Positions 45,740-57,140 of a DNA stretch of 64,000 nucleotides are shown one piece after another. The translations under genes and the position numbers were made by a program. Position 1 is the stretch's first letter. Every line of letters starts with the position of its first letter. Under the pieces are notes generated by a model. It searched no databases, was not told where the DNA came from, and saw only the letters and a program-made list of their open reading frames with translations. Source of the stretch: Zygnema cylindricum (Eukaryota; Streptophyta; Zygnematophyceae; Zygnematales; Zygnemataceae); the NCBI GenBank assembly GCA_037447655.1, contig JBBHKE010002011.1, positions 1-64,000 on the forward strand, given 5' to 3'.

Positions 45740-46171
45740 TTCTTTTCCACATTCACATTACTCCCGCTGCTTTGTAAAATGTATCCCTTTCGATTGGCCC
45801 AATCTATATGATGTGCAGAAAGGCGGACAGAGAGAGTTCTGAAGAAATGGTATGGATTGATGATGTGAAGGAGCGGCGTTGGTAAAAGTGGAGGGTTGAG
45901 AAAGAGAAGGTGAGGGCTGAAAAGGGGGGGAGTGGACATGGGTTGAAAAAAAGGGTTAGGAAGAAGATGGTGTGGATATAATAGGGGGAGGAGAAGCATT
46001 AGTAAAAGTAGAGGGTTGGGAAATAGAAGGTGTGGACTGAAAAGGGGGGGATGGGGCATGGGTTGAGGTAAGGGGTTGGGAAAGAGATGGTGTAGATAGA
46101 ATGGGAGGAGAGGGGAAAGTAGTAAGTGTATGCTGTTGAGAAAAAGAAGGTGTTGGTTGGGTAGAGGACAT
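45740..46171 (-). CDS. Hypothetical Ser/Pro/Thr-rich repeat protein fragment
   Basis: ATG at 46171 (minus) opens MSSTQPTPSFSQQ followed by about four 20-residue units of the type SPPFQSTPSISQPSTFTNAS (60-nt period), with a stop at 45956 in the third. Another frame then carries SVRLSAHHIDWANRKGY. Composition is biased but the repeat is in-register DNA. It could be a degraded surface or linker protein, or part of a retroelement linker. I do not recognise it. Confidence 0.3.
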
Positions 46172-46353
46172 GGGTGCAAAAAGGGAAAATGAAAAATGGG
46201 CTGAATTTGTAGAAGAAGAGGGAGGAGGGGGAGGAGTAGAAGAAAAGGGAGGGGAAAAGGATGGTTGTGAAAAAAAAGAAAAGGGTTACATGTAAGTTTG
46301 CGTGGAGACCTAAAGTATGGACTCCATTCTCAAAAATCCTCCATTAATTTAGT

Positions 46354-46922
46354 GTTGTGTTGTCGTGTGTTAATATTAATGCAAAGAACAAGAAAGTCAA
46401 AGTAAGCCAAAGTCACGTGTGAGAGAAGTCAATGTGACGTGAAAATGAATCAACCGGAGATTTGTTAGGTACATGTACCGTTGAATAGACGTGAAGGTAT
46501 ATTTGCGTAGACGTCAAGATTTGATGAAACATAGTCGTTAAATTGTATTGTACGACAAGTCAAGTCGTCACAAATTTTGAGTGAATGTCACGTGGTGAAT
46601 TACGACTGTTGATTTGTTTACGTAGGTGACAAGTTAAGATATTTCTTTTACGTGAAACACAAGTAGCGTAGTACCTACGTCATCCACACATATAAAATGT
46701 ACGCATGCTTGACATTGAAAAAAATAAAAATCATTAATCTACTGAATGATTCTCTCCAATTTTTCCCTGCTGCTATTTTCCACCGAGTGCTTATTTTGTC
46801 GTATAATTAATCTATCTTCTTCCTTGTTCAATAATTAAGATTATCTTCTCATATATAGAGTTGATTTCTTTAGCCTTTGTCTTGTAATTGATCGATCCTA
46901 TGGCTATTTTTTCTTAATCTCA
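46354..46922 (+). repeat. Element 7 copia 5' LTR (~569 bp)
   Basis: TGTTGTGTTGTCGTG ... TTCTTAATCTCA, followed by AAA and the primer site TGGTATCGGAGC at 46925. Contains a TATAAAATG box (about 46691). Confidence 0.65.
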
Positions 46923-48998
46923 AAATGGTATCGGAGCTTTAGGTAAAATTACAAACATCCAAAAACTTAATGGAAGTAATTATTTACTGTGGAAAGCTAA
47001 GTTGACCCGAATTCTAAAATTTACGAATTACTGGGGTATTATAGCAGGCAGTGAACATCAACCTACTGAAGCCCAAAAGGCAGTAGGATATCAGGCAGTA
47101 GGATATGATAGAAGGGAAGAAGAGGTAGTGACATTAATTTTTCTAGCAGTGGAAAATAGTCAACTTTTACACATAGTAAAGTTGGATAAACCTAAGGCTA
47201 TGTAGGATAAACAAAAGACTGTACATGAGGGTAATAATCCGTCAAATATTATGCAATTAAAGAACAAATTGTTGGACTCTAGTATGGAGAGTGGAGATAC
47301 TATTGAAACCCATATCAATACACTGAAAGAGCTTAAGTTACAGTTAGGCGCAGTCGGCACAAAACTGAATGATGATAATTTGATCCTCAAACTGTTTAGG
47401 TTATTGCCATCACGGTATGCATTGATGATCACGGCTTTGAAAAGTAAACATACAATAGACTTTGATGCAATATGTCAGCATTTCATTCAAAAAGAAGTTG
47501 AAATTAAAAGAAAGGAGGAAAAAGAGTCAGTTTCATCTCTTTATGCCAAAAATAAACAGTCACTAAGATGTACCGAGTTAGTAATTGCTTGTGCTATTTG
47601 TAGCAAAGCCAATCATCAGACTGTTAACTATAGATTTAAAAAGAAAGATACTGAAAACTTCAAGAAAAAGATTGATTGTTACTGTTATGGAAAACCAAGT
47701 CATAAGTCTTCATTTTGTCGTAGCAAAGATTAAAACAAACAAAACAAACAGTCATTTGCCATTAACATTCAAGATGAGACTAAATTTTTCCTCACAAAGT
47801 CAAATGCTCAAAAAAGTAAATGGATTATAGGCTAAGGAGCATCGCATCATATGTGTAATGACAAGTCCATCTTTTCTTCTCTCACAACATTATAAAGTCC
47901 TCGACGGATTGTACTAGGAGATGATAAGATTCTAAAAACCAGTTTAATGGGCGAGGCTAAGTTACAGTTGTACTGTGATACTGGTAGCCACGAAGGCCAT
48001 CTAAAAGAAGTGTTATACTTACCAGGTTTAAAACATAACCTTTTTAGTGTTATGCATGCAGTGAGGGGTGGACTTAAAAGTCGAATTTGAGAAAAAGAAA
48101 ACGAACGTTGTGAAATCAGAAGTGAGGGAAAACTAATCGCTCTTGGATATTCGGAAAGGAATCTTTTTGCTCTACGTTTGGACGATGAAGATGCACAGAT
48201 GAATTTCATCAAAAAAATACAGACTTTGGAGCTATGACATTAATGACTTTGTCATCTGCGAGAGCAAAATCTCAACGACTCATCGACAAGAAGATGGTGA
48301 AAGGACTTGAGGACATCGACGCCAAAGACAACCTTAAGATGCTAGGTAATCCAAGCAGAGAACATGAAGTGGAGCCTTTGTCATCCACGCTAATTTCTAT
48401 TCCAGTTCAGACTTCCGTCATCCCTTGTGGAACATCAACCTTTCAATCTTTACCAGTGGAGAAGTTACCGGCACCACAACCTTTGCAAAGTTCAATCTCT
48501 CCAAATCCGATTCAACAATCGAGATTGAAGGTAACTCCTCAAAGAGTCTAATCGGGTACGTGCTAAACCAAAACGGCTCATTGAAGAAACATAAGATGTG
48601 GGTTTAACTTATTATTTAATGCTGAACGATGGGGAACCGCAAACCTTTCATAAATCTTTGGAGAGTTTTAATTCTCAGAAATAGAAAGAGGCAATAGAAT
48701 TAGAATATGAATCACTGATCAAAAACAAAACTTGGACCTTAGTAGAACGCCCAAAAGAGAAAAAACATTGTGGGGTGTAAATGGGTCTTTAAAATTAAGA
48801 GGAAATTAGATTCGTCAGTGGAAAGATATGAAGCAAGTTTGATAGCTAAGGGGTATTCCCAAGAAGAGGGGGTTGATTACACTAAGACTTTCTTACCTGT
48901 AGTGAAGTTTAATAGTCTCACTAGTTTAATAGCCTTAAGGGCAATTAAGGGTATGTAGATGCATCATCTAGATATCAAAACTTCATTCCTTAAAGGGA
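46923..48998 (+). pseudogene. Element 7 copia Gag-PR and RT fragment
   Basis: The primer site TGGTATCGGAGC is complementary to the tRNA 3' end. Gag: ITNIQKLNGSNYLLWKAKL, SMESGDTIETHINTLKELK, LLPSRYALMITALKSKH; two degenerate knuckles (CAICSKANHQTVNY, CYCYGKPSHKSSFC). Protease region KWIIG*GASHHMC, with a stop where the catalytic motif should be. A large deletion removes integrase. RT resumes at CKWVFKIKRKLDSSVERYEA, HHLDIKTSFLKG and stops at about 48998 in a purine tract. Confidence 0.8.
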
Positions 48999-48999
48999 T

Positions 49000-49385
49000 A
49001 TGGGAAGAGAGAAAGAGGGAATAAGGAGAGGAAAGAAGGGCTCAAAAGAAAGAGGCAAGTTGAAAATAGACAATGGACTGAGGGTAATAGAGAAGTGGAG
49101 ATCAAAAGGGGGTAATAAGAAAAGGAGAAGAGTGAAGAGGTGAGGAAGGATAAGGGAATAAAGAAGAGGGAAAAGGGGAATTTGGAAGAGGGAAGAGAAA
49201 CGTGTGAAGTGGGATGGTGAAGGATGAAAGGAGCAAGGTATAGCTCGGAAGAGTGAAATCCGGAAGCCCGAAGAGCAAAGAGGGGGAGGAGAAAAGGAGA
49301 AAATGAGAAGATCAAAGAGAGAAAGAAAGAGAGAAGAGGGAAGAGGGAAGTGGGAATGGCAAGAGGAAAGAGAGGAGGACAGAGG
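49000..49385 (-). repeat. Pyrimidine tract on the minus strand (GA on plus)
   Basis: GAGAAAGAGGGAATAAGGAG-type sequence. It is the same class of low-complexity tract as the others, opposite in orientation. A 40-codon minus-strand frame (SFENMTIFIQAYVLPLN) at about 49400-49520 precedes it and could be an exon, without further support. Confidence 0.7.
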
Positions 49386-49537
49386 GAAGACACGATTACT
49401 AGCTGTATTTCTTGTGCATAGTCTCCATAAGTAGACTCCTTTTCGTATGCGTCCCCTTTATTGAGTGGTAACACATAAGCTTGAATGAAGATTGTCATAT
49501 TCTCAAAGGATTTCATTTTTTTTACGGTCGGCAAGTA

Positions 49538-50050
49538 CACCATGTATCGCTATTAGCGTTATGGGGTGTCCCCATGTAATCGGTACTTTGATAAATTATT
49601 TTGGACTTCAGTGATGATTCTCGGTACTCTTTTGAAGAGCGTCCCGATGTGCAAAAATAAATTGTAACTTTGAAATGTGACTGTTGTAGACTTAGGTACC
49701 AACATTGATACGGTTGAAGACGACTACCAAATTGGTGCAGCTTGATAACATGACTTGACAACTTGACGTTTGCTGTACTTTTTTAAAATGTATTTTTTTG
49801 TACGGCTAAAATTTTTATCTTAACAAAATGCGGTTGGGGGAAAACGACAAGAAAAAGTCGATAATCTAACATATAGGAACATACTGTTATTCGTACACAC
49901 TTGTCCGATTGTAAAATGAAGACCGCCAATGAGAAAATAGTCATCTTTTACTTCAATCGCAACCGTCAAATTTCCAATCCGACGATTGTGTACGGAGAAA
50001 AGATGTTTTTAAGTGGTGAAAAAAGCTAAAACTAATAGCGATACAGGTTG
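49538..50050. mobile_element. TIR element, ~513 bp
   Basis: TA-flanked. Left CACCATGTATCGCTATTAGCG, right CTAATAGCGATACAGGTTG. Its right part (49880-50050) carries the short-MITE arms TCGTACACACTTGTCCGATTG and ATTGTGTACGGAGAAAAGATG. Confidence 0.65.
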
Positions 50051-50185
50051 TAGAGTGTTCCGCAATATGTACGGTCATTTGAATGAATGTAAAAGCGTAG
50101 CTTCGCAGACGCCCAATAGGAGACCGTGAAATAATTTCACGGTATGCTCTCGACATGGATTATAGTAGGTTACGTGTGTTGGATT

Positions 50186-50395
50186 TTGGAAACCTTTAGT
50201 CCTCTCTATATCACATTACTATGCTGCCATGCTGCGCTGGTCACACCGCAGTCATAGCAGCATGTGTGATAAAGATATTGCGCTGCCATGCTGCGCTGGT
50301 CACATCGCAGTCATAGCAGCTTGCGTACTTGGTACTAAGTTTATTGGAACGTACGGAATTGGACTTCAAGTGACGCGAAGAAAAAGTCAATTAAC
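50186..50395 (+). repeat. Dispersed repeat, second copy of 1958-2160
   Basis: Same unit with the internal GCTGCCATGCTGCGCTGGTC duplication. Here both internal units are better preserved than at 2 kb. Confidence 0.75.
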
Positions 50396-50589
50396 GTGTT
50401 TGGAAAAAATTCATAGAACAAACGGGCGAGTTACGTTACATGTCATCCCCGTGTTTTGTGACTTCGAAGCGCGTCGGCCAGGAACCCTGCCGCACCGAAA
50501 TACTCAAATTGTCACGTCAGCGTCGGCGGGAAAGCGCGATGTTTGAAAATTTAAATTCGAAATGAAAGTCGAGTCTGTCGAAAGTACTC

Positions 50590-50850
50590 CACTTGCCGCC
50601 TCCTCTCGGCCCACGCCCCCCACCACTCCCTCTCCCTCTCTCTCTTCCTCCGACCCTTCCTCCCTCTCTTTCCTCCGTCACTGCCTACCAGCCAATGTGC
50701 CTCCGTCCATCCTTCCCTCTATCCTTCCCTACCTCTCTCCCTCCCTCCCTCCTTACCTCCGTCCCTCAATCCCTCCCTCTCTCCCTCCCTACCTCTCACT
50801 CGCTATACCTCCCTCTCTCCCTCCTTTCCTCTTTCCCTCCCTATTCCTCT
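50590..50850 (+). promoter_or_regulatory. Pyrimidine tract upstream of gene copy B exon 1
   Basis: CCTCCCTCT repeats ending 18 bases before the start ATG, matching the arrangement in copy A. Further tracts fill intron 1 (51055-51590) and intron 2 (52010-52155). Confidence 0.5.
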
Positions 50851-50867
50851 AATTTTTAAAATTTAAA

Positions 50868-51009
50868 ATGATGGTTGGTGACCGTTTAAGGAATTCTCTT
50901 TTTGAGAATATTCGCCGAATTTTTTTCGAATTAGAGTTTTCTATAAATCTTTTGGAAAAATGTCCCAGAGACAGATTTTTGGCGGAAAAATTGAAGGATT
51001 TATTTCATC
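50868..51009 (+). CDS. Multi-exon gene copy B, exon 1
   Basis: ATG at 50868 (a second ATG at 50871): MMVGDRLRNSLFENIRRIFF then KCPRDRFLAEKLKDLF. The donor TTTCATC|GTGAGT leaves one base (phase 1). Open throughout and aligned with copy A exon 1 (NIRR-x-F-x-EL, KC-PRDR-x-LE-x-x-L-x-x-LF). I do not recognise the family; the exon is only 47 codons. Confidence 0.55.
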
Positions 51010-51645
51010 GTGAGTTTTTTTGATAGCTGTACTTGCTTCTTTTTGATCCTTCATCATCCCTACTTCTCTTCCTCTCTCTCTCTCACACTCTCACTCTCCC
51101 CTTGTCCAAATGACTTTATTTTCCTCTCTTTCTCTCTCTCTCTCCTTCCTCTTCCATTTCCCTCTTCTTCTCCTTCTCTTTCTCTCGATTCCCTTTTCCC
51201 TTTCCACCTACCTCTCCACCTTTCTCTTCCTCTCTCTTCCTCAATCCCTAACGCTCTCGTTAGCCATCTCCCTATTCCTCTCCAGCTCCTATGTCTCTCC
51301 AACTCATTTTTCTCTCTCCCTCTCTCCCTCTCTCTCCCCTCTCCCTCTTCCTCTCGCTCTCCCTCTCCCTCTCCATCTCTCTCTCCCTCCTCTCTCTCTC
51401 TAGCTCTACCTCTCTCTTGTATTCTTCCTCTTCCTCTCCCTCTCCCTCTATCTTCTTCTCCTACTCCACCTCCCTCTCCTTCTCTCTCTCCCCTTTTGCC
51501 TCATCCCCTCTCTCTGTTGCCCTCCACCTCCCTCTCCTTCGCCCTCTCCCTCTCCTTCTCTTTCCTTCCTTTCCCCTTTCGGAGAAGTAAAACAGTAAAG
51601 GGAGTAAATGGGGCACTTTCAAAAAAAAAGGGTTGGTTTTTGCAG

Positions 51646-51801
51646 GTGAGAGATTTTCCGACCCCAAAAAAGAAACTAACAGTATTCTACAAGGAAAATA
51701 AAATTCCACGATAAATATGGTGTTGGAAGGTTTATGTTTACTGAAAATGGGGGAGGGGACAAAGGTTAAAAATCCGGAAAACCTGCCGAAAAACTCACAA
51801 T
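51646..51801 (+). CDS. Multi-exon gene copy B, exon 2 (one in-frame stop)
   Basis: Acceptor TTTTTGCAG|GTGAGAG, donor CACAAT|GTACGT, 156 nt, phase 1-1, same as copy A. Reads GERFSDPKKETNSILQGK, a TAA where copy A has AAA, then NSTINMVLEGLCLLKMGEGT and NPENLPKNSQ. There is no length change relative to A, so the single nonsense base is the only lesion in this exon. Confidence 0.55.
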
Positions 51802-52165
51802 GTACGTTTTTTTTCATCTCAAGATTTTTTTTTGGTCTCTCAAGATTTTTCTTTTCCTCTCAATTGCCATTTTTTTTTTCTCTGTTTTCTTTCTAAATTT
51901 GAAATTTCCGATTCCGGAAAATGAATATACACATAACCCCTTATTATTTACCCCACGTTTTTTCCCTCCTCTCATGTCTGGTTTTGCAGGTGAAACTCCT
52001 CCACTTCCTCTTGCTCGCTCTCTTCATCCTCCCTTTACCCCCCTCCCTCTCTCTCCTCCTCTCTCTCTCTCTCTCTTCTCTTTCTCATCATCTCCCTGCC
52101 CCCATTTCCTTCCCTTCTCGTTCTCCTTCTCGTCTTCTCCCTCTCCCTCTCCCTGATGTATTATC

Positions 52166-52636
52166 TATTGAATGTGATGCCATAAAAGGCTGAAAAGATT
52201 GAAATGTCAAAAATAACAAGAAAAGCAAAAACAAGAAAAACACTAAGATAAATAAGACAAGGAAGAATGTAACGACAAACAAGGAACGAGTGAGAGGTTT
52301 GTCGTTCAAGTGTCTTTGATTTTTTTGATAAATATTTAAGACAACACAAGAGAGTCTTATAGTAAGACGAGTGAAGGACTAGCCGCAAAAAGGCTCTAAA
52401 AGGTACTTTAGCCTGAAGTGTAACTTAGGAAGGTACATCTAGTTATGGTAAAAGGAATCTAAGACTAAAGAGATTCCTAAACAAGAATCATCAATTCTAA
52501 TAAAGGTATGTGCATTCCACTAAATAAAGTACAGAATGCTAAACCGAAGTACAAAACTTATAGAGTAGCAAATAGAACTCTAAAAATAGTGTAGGAAACA
52601 ACAAGTAATGTGGAATGCTTTAATTATATTTCAACA
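52166..52636 (-). repeat. Element 8 3' LTR (471 bp)
   Basis: On the minus strand TGTTGAAATATAATTAAAGC ... CACATTCAATA, preceded by the polypurine tract TCGAGGGGGGG. Related copies lie at 59949-60400 and 62705-63156. Confidence 0.85.
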
Positions 52637-54984
52637 CCCCCCCTCGATTAAAGCATGGTTAGTCACAAAGACCGGCAAAGAAAATGTGATGATGAAATAA
52701 AGGACGAGGGAGAGGTTTGGTGAGAAAATCGGCAAGTTGAGAGTCGGATGCACAATGAGAGAAGGAAACGGTACCATCAAGAATTTTATCACATGTAAAA
52801 TGAAATTGTATATCAATATGTTTGGTGCGTGTATGATGGATAGGATTTTTCCTAAGAGCCAATGCCCCTTGAGAGTCACAAAAAATGGGAGTGGGAGAAG
52901 ATGGAGGAAAAGAGAGATCGGAAAAAAGGCGTCGGAACCAAATAGCCAATTTCGTGGCAGTAATGTCGGCCATATATTCCGCCTCCGTTGAGGAAAGAGC
53001 AATAGTGTTTTGTTTGCGGGGTGACCAAGAGACGAGACCACCACCTAGAGAAAGACATACACCGGAAATGGAACGACGATCGTCGAGTTGATTTCCCCAA
53101 TCCGCATCGCAGAATCCAATAATCGAAGTGTCCGGAGAAAAAGAAGGGGAGGAGTGCGAGGGAGGAGAAGTATGGGAAAAAGTGAGGTGAAGATATTTCG
53201 TTCCTTAGAGGTATCGAAGGACACGCTTGGCGGCTTGGAGATGAGTTTGAGTGGCACAATGCGAAAATTGAGACAAAAGACAAACGACAATACATATATC
53301 CGACCGTGTACCAAGCATAGCATACATCAATCTTCCAACAATCGACCGATAGAGTGAGTTTATATCTCCTTGGGCATTCCCATCGGAGGACTCTTTTGTG
53401 AGAGTGGTATTCAGATCAAGAGCAAAGCACGGCATTAAAAAGTCGTCGTTAACTATTAAATCGTAAAATAGTGATGCCTAAAAAATAGTCAAGATCCCCT
53501 AAATTGGTCATAGGCCAATAGAACGAGAGAATGTTTTTTACTTGAGTAATAGAGGTTTTACTAGCACCTGCGAGAATTAAATCATCTACGTAAATAATAA
53601 TGATGATTAATTGGTCTTCCTACCTCTAATATAAATCCCAAGATCAGCAGTGATTTCTTTAAAACCTTTTCTAATTAATGTTGCAACAAGGGTTTGATGC
53701 CAAACTCTAGGTGCTTGTTTAAGACCATAAATAGACTTGCGTAAATGACAGACAAGAGTTTCTGTACTACGGATAGCGTAGCCAAGTGGTTGTTCCATAA
53801 AAATATCTTCTGCAAGACTGCCATGAAGAAAAGCAGTTTTGACGTCGAGTTGCTGTAATTCCCAATCATGAAGAGTTGCAAGGGACAAAATAGTACAGAT
53901 GGAGTCAAACTTTGCGATAGGGGCAAAAGTTTTGTTGTACTCAACGCTTTCCGTTTGTAAGTACCCTTTGGCAACGAGCCGTGCATTGTAACAATCGCTA
54001 GTACCATCCGCCAGTCGTTTAATTTTAAAGACCCATTTTGAACCAATAACACGACGATTTGGTGGAAGAGTACAAATCATCCAAGTATTGTTTGTCATTA
54101 ATACGTCATATTCTTGTGTAGCCGCAAGTAGCCACATTTTAGCATCAGGTCGTTTCAACGCGGCATTTAATGTAGGAGGATCTTTGACGTCGGCAAGGTA
54201 AGCATGAGCAAGATTTTTGCGAATTTTCCACGTTGGTTCTGAGAGGCGCGTACTTTGACGTACGACAAGCTGTTCAGCAGGTGGCGTAAGTGGCGTAGTA
54301 ATGACTGAATTGCGAGTAACACGTGCCGACCAAAAGTGATCTCCAAAGGACGTGAAAATATTTTTTTTGATGGAATGACCGAGGCGTCACCAACGATTGG
54401 TCGTATAGTAATAAAATTTGTCGCGTCCGGAACCATTGCGTCACCAGCGACAGGTCTTACGGCGGTAAAATTTGTTCCATCCAAGACCGTTGCATCACCA
54501 GCAACGTGTCGTACGGTAGAATTTGTCGCGTCCAAGTGTGTCACGTCATCAGCGACAGATTGTACAACACCAGAAATTGTGGAGCCCAAGTGGGAAAATT
54601 CATCGCCGGAATTGGAGGAAGAGACAAAATCTGTAGAAAGAGGAAGATGTGTAGAAATAAGGGAAATGTGAGGGTGTAAAGGGGGCGTGGATTGCGATAG
54701 GGTTAAAAGGGGTGTGAGCGAGGTGGTAATATAATTAGTTGTGACAGTTTCATAAGGAGGGAATAAGCAGGGTAGAGGAGTGATGGGGAAATTGGGTACA
54801 AGTGTACGAATAAGAGGAGTTTCATGAAAAATAACGTCGCGAGTGGTGATCACGCGGTGAGAAGTCGGAAACCAAATATGATATGTTTTGGAATTCGGGG
54901 AGTATCCCACAAAAATTCCTTGCATAGCTCGAGGACCTAGTTTACCATTTGAAGGGGGAATGATTTTGAAGTATGCTTTGTAAT
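52637..54984 (-). pseudogene. Element 8 copia, integrase C-terminus to RNase H
   Basis: Minus strand, from 54984 down: MQGIFVGYSPNSKTYHIWFP, RVITTRDVIFHETP, a Ser/Thr/Pro linker with an 18-residue tandem repeat (54-nt), RT (GSKWVFKIKRLADG, QQLDVKTAFLHGSLAEDI, YGLKQAPRVWH, YVDD near 53590), AKRVLRYL, RNase H (STEAEYMADITATKLAIW-like, CDSQGALALRKNPIHH) and DFLTKPLPRPLF, then the polypurine tract. A few frame breaks (53600, 53440). The upstream part is cut by the gypsy LTR at 54985. Confidence 0.85.
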
Positions 54985-55488
54985 TGTAACATGGTTACAG
55001 AATTGGGTACTTAGTAGCTGAAGCTAGGCTGCTATAGTTGCGATTTCAGAGCAGCGCAGTTGCGGTTCCTTTGGAACCGCAACTGCGATTCCGAACCAGC
55101 GCAGCATAGCAACTTGGTAGCGCAGCAGCGCAACATAGCAACTTAGTAGCGCAACAGCGCTGCATAGCAACGCCGCAGAATGTAGATGGAACTGTATAGT
55201 TCTAGAAGGAAGTTTTAGATAGATCTCGGTTGGCCGCGAAGGTCCACGTGTACAGCTGTATAGTACTAGGTTGACTAGCAGTTAGCTAGTTTAAATAGGC
55301 GAGTAGACCTAGTGAATGGGACACCTGAAGTAGACCTACACAGCTAGCGCAACCTTGTACTCTCTCTCAAGTAATAAAGCTTAACCTTGTTTGTGAGTTC
55401 TGTGTATTCCTGCAATTGCTACGGGAAGATCCTTGGTGTTTTCCCCTGTGCATCGTAACGTGTTGTGGTGTATCGTGCCCCTTTTACA
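54985..55488 (+). repeat. Ty3/gypsy 5' LTR (504 bp) with internal GCGCAGCA repeats
   Basis: TGTAACATGG ... CCCTTTTACA, followed by primer site TTGGTATCGGAGCC. Contains a 15-bp perfect palindrome with 3-nt loop (55055-55087, CGCAGTTGCGGTTCC arms) and repeated AGCGCAACATAGCAACTTAGT units. Possible polyadenylation region near AATAAAGC (55374). Confidence 0.85.
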
Positions 55489-55522
55489 TTGGTATCGGAG
55501 CCATTACCGTGACTTGACAGCA

Positions 55523-56185
55523 TGGATGAACACGGTGTATCCACTACAAAAATGTTGGCGCAAGTTCTCAGAGAGTTGGAAAGTGTGAGGTTACATAATG
55601 CGCAGCTGAGTAAAACCGTCACAGCCTTGGAGTCGCGTCTAGGGGAGCGACCTCTTGGAGGCATAGAGCGAGACTTTCAGAGACCGAAATTAAGACTTCC
55701 CGACGAGTTTGATCCTGCAAGACACAAGAACCTTGACTCATGGCTATTCTCCATTGCGAACTATCTCGAGAATTTTCCTAGCCTGTCGGATCGTGAGAAG
55801 ATTCACTACGCGGGTGGTCTTCTTAAGGGGGCAGCGGGGGCTTGGTGGAGAACATTGGTGGAGGATGATGAGTTACCGACCGTCTGGGCACTCTTCGTTC
55901 AACTTCTCCACGACACTTGGTAGCCGGTCAACACGGTGAAGGCGGCGAGAGATAAGATCGCAGTATTGAAGCAACGAACTTCAATGATGGAGTTTACGCA
56001 AAGGTTCTTGGAGTGCAAGGTTCAAATACCTACGATGACGGAGGATGAAGCCGTGGATCGTTTCGTGAAGGGGCTTAAGTCGTCTATTCGTAGAGATGTG
56101 GAACAATGGCTTGCCCGGGAAAGCACGACTCCTCCTCTCTCAGCAATCATCCAGTTTGCGGAGCGGACAAATTTAGTCGACTTTA
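55523..56185 (+). pseudogene. Ty3/gypsy Gag
   Basis: ATG at 55523: MDEHGVSTTKMLAQVLREL, a coiled N-terminal part (LHNAQLSKTVTALESRL), LRLPDEFDPARHKNLDSWLF, then the retrotransposon-gag core LLKGAAGAWWRTLVED and FTQRFLECKVQIPTMTEDEA, FVKGLKSSIRRDV. One stop (TAG at 55921) lies mid-gene. It ends at FAERTNLVDF, where the 570-bp duplicated segment begins. No pol follows. Confidence 0.85.
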
Positions 56186-56755
56186 ACGATTGGTGGTATC
56201 TTAACGCATGTTGCTTATCAAAGATTCGCAGCGTTTGGAAACAGGTGAACCAGAGTGTGTACGGACCACCGAGCCGTACTTTTCCCTGTCGTCCCATAAA
56301 AGAAAGCAGCGTTTGGAAGTTTTGAGGAAGCAACGAACCACTGAAAACCGTACAAAACCGTTCAAAAATGTGTCGAGCCACCACGTAAAACCTACAAGAC
56401 CGTGCTGGTGGACCAAAAGCTTAACTCAATTTTTCTTGCATCCCATTTCTTTCCCTCTCCCTTTCCCTTTTTGTGTCCCTTAGGAGTATTCCCTTCTGTC
56501 CCTCTTCCTTGCCCTCTTTCTCCCTCTCCCTTTCCCTCTCCCTCTCTCTCCTCTTTTCCTTCCCTCAGTTTTTTGTGTCTCATGGCTTCTCTCACTGTAC
56601 CTTTAAGGAATAAATTTATTCAAGTCAGGATTCACGAACTAGTCGCTTTCATTAAACGATGTTTTTTGAACGAAAATTCGGTCGAAAATTTCATGGATTC
56701 TACTGGAGGTAAGAATAGCTCAGGAACCTAAAAGATTTGATTTATTGTTGTTTCG
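56186..56755 (+). repeat. 570-bp segmental duplicate, copy 1
   Basis: ACGATTGGTGGTATCTTAACG ... TTTATTGTTGTTTCG, almost identical to 58239-58807 (569 bp). Copy 1 follows gypsy gag and precedes the repeat at 56756. Copy 2 has unrelated flanks. Confidence 0.9.
56582..56708 (+). CDS. MAS-type exon 1 (copy 1)
   Basis: After a pyrimidine tract and CTCAG, ATG opens MASLTVPLRNKFIQVRIHEL, VAFIKRCFLNENSVENFMD, STG, and ends ACTGGAG|GTAAGA, leaving one base (phase 1) as in the multi-exon family. LRN-x-F and its general layout resemble copy B exon 1, so it may be a distant or orphan member. No second exon is found nearby. Confidence 0.45.
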
Positions 56756-57140
56756 TAAGTTGTGTTACGGGCTTTCCATGTGATCTTCTTAGATCGCTAC
56801 TTTCATCAGCGACCGTCCGATCGTCCGAATCTAACGATAGTCCTATCGTAAGTTGTGTTATGGGCTTTTCATGTGATCTTCTTAGATCGGTACTTTCATC
56901 AACGACCGTCAGATCGTCCAAATCTGACGGTTTAAATAAAAAGTAGCTCAAAACTCACAGGAAAAAGATTTTTTTGTCCATTTTTTTTTTCAAATTTAGA
57001 CATGACGTTTAATTCTCTATCGTTCCATGTGCAACTCAACGCTGTTACTATTTTATTTCATTTTGCGGCCAATACAATATGGGTCTTAAGGCCATATTGT
57101 ATGTTTTGCATACAATAGGCATATTGTATGGCCGTACGGT
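56756..57140. repeat. Copy of the repetitive coding segment of 10716-11095
   Basis: ~385 bp, high identity, here without the CACCG TIRs. The minus-strand frame (56742-56951) keeps both SDD-type units (SDDRTVADESSDLRRSHGKP). Homology ends just after CACCTACTTTTGAACTATG. Confidence 0.7.

Noticed and set aside
55055-55200. CRISPR-like array from repeated AGCGCAACATAGCAAC units
   Set aside because: Units are adjacent and variable with no unique spacers, and lie inside a gypsy LTR of a eukaryotic genome.
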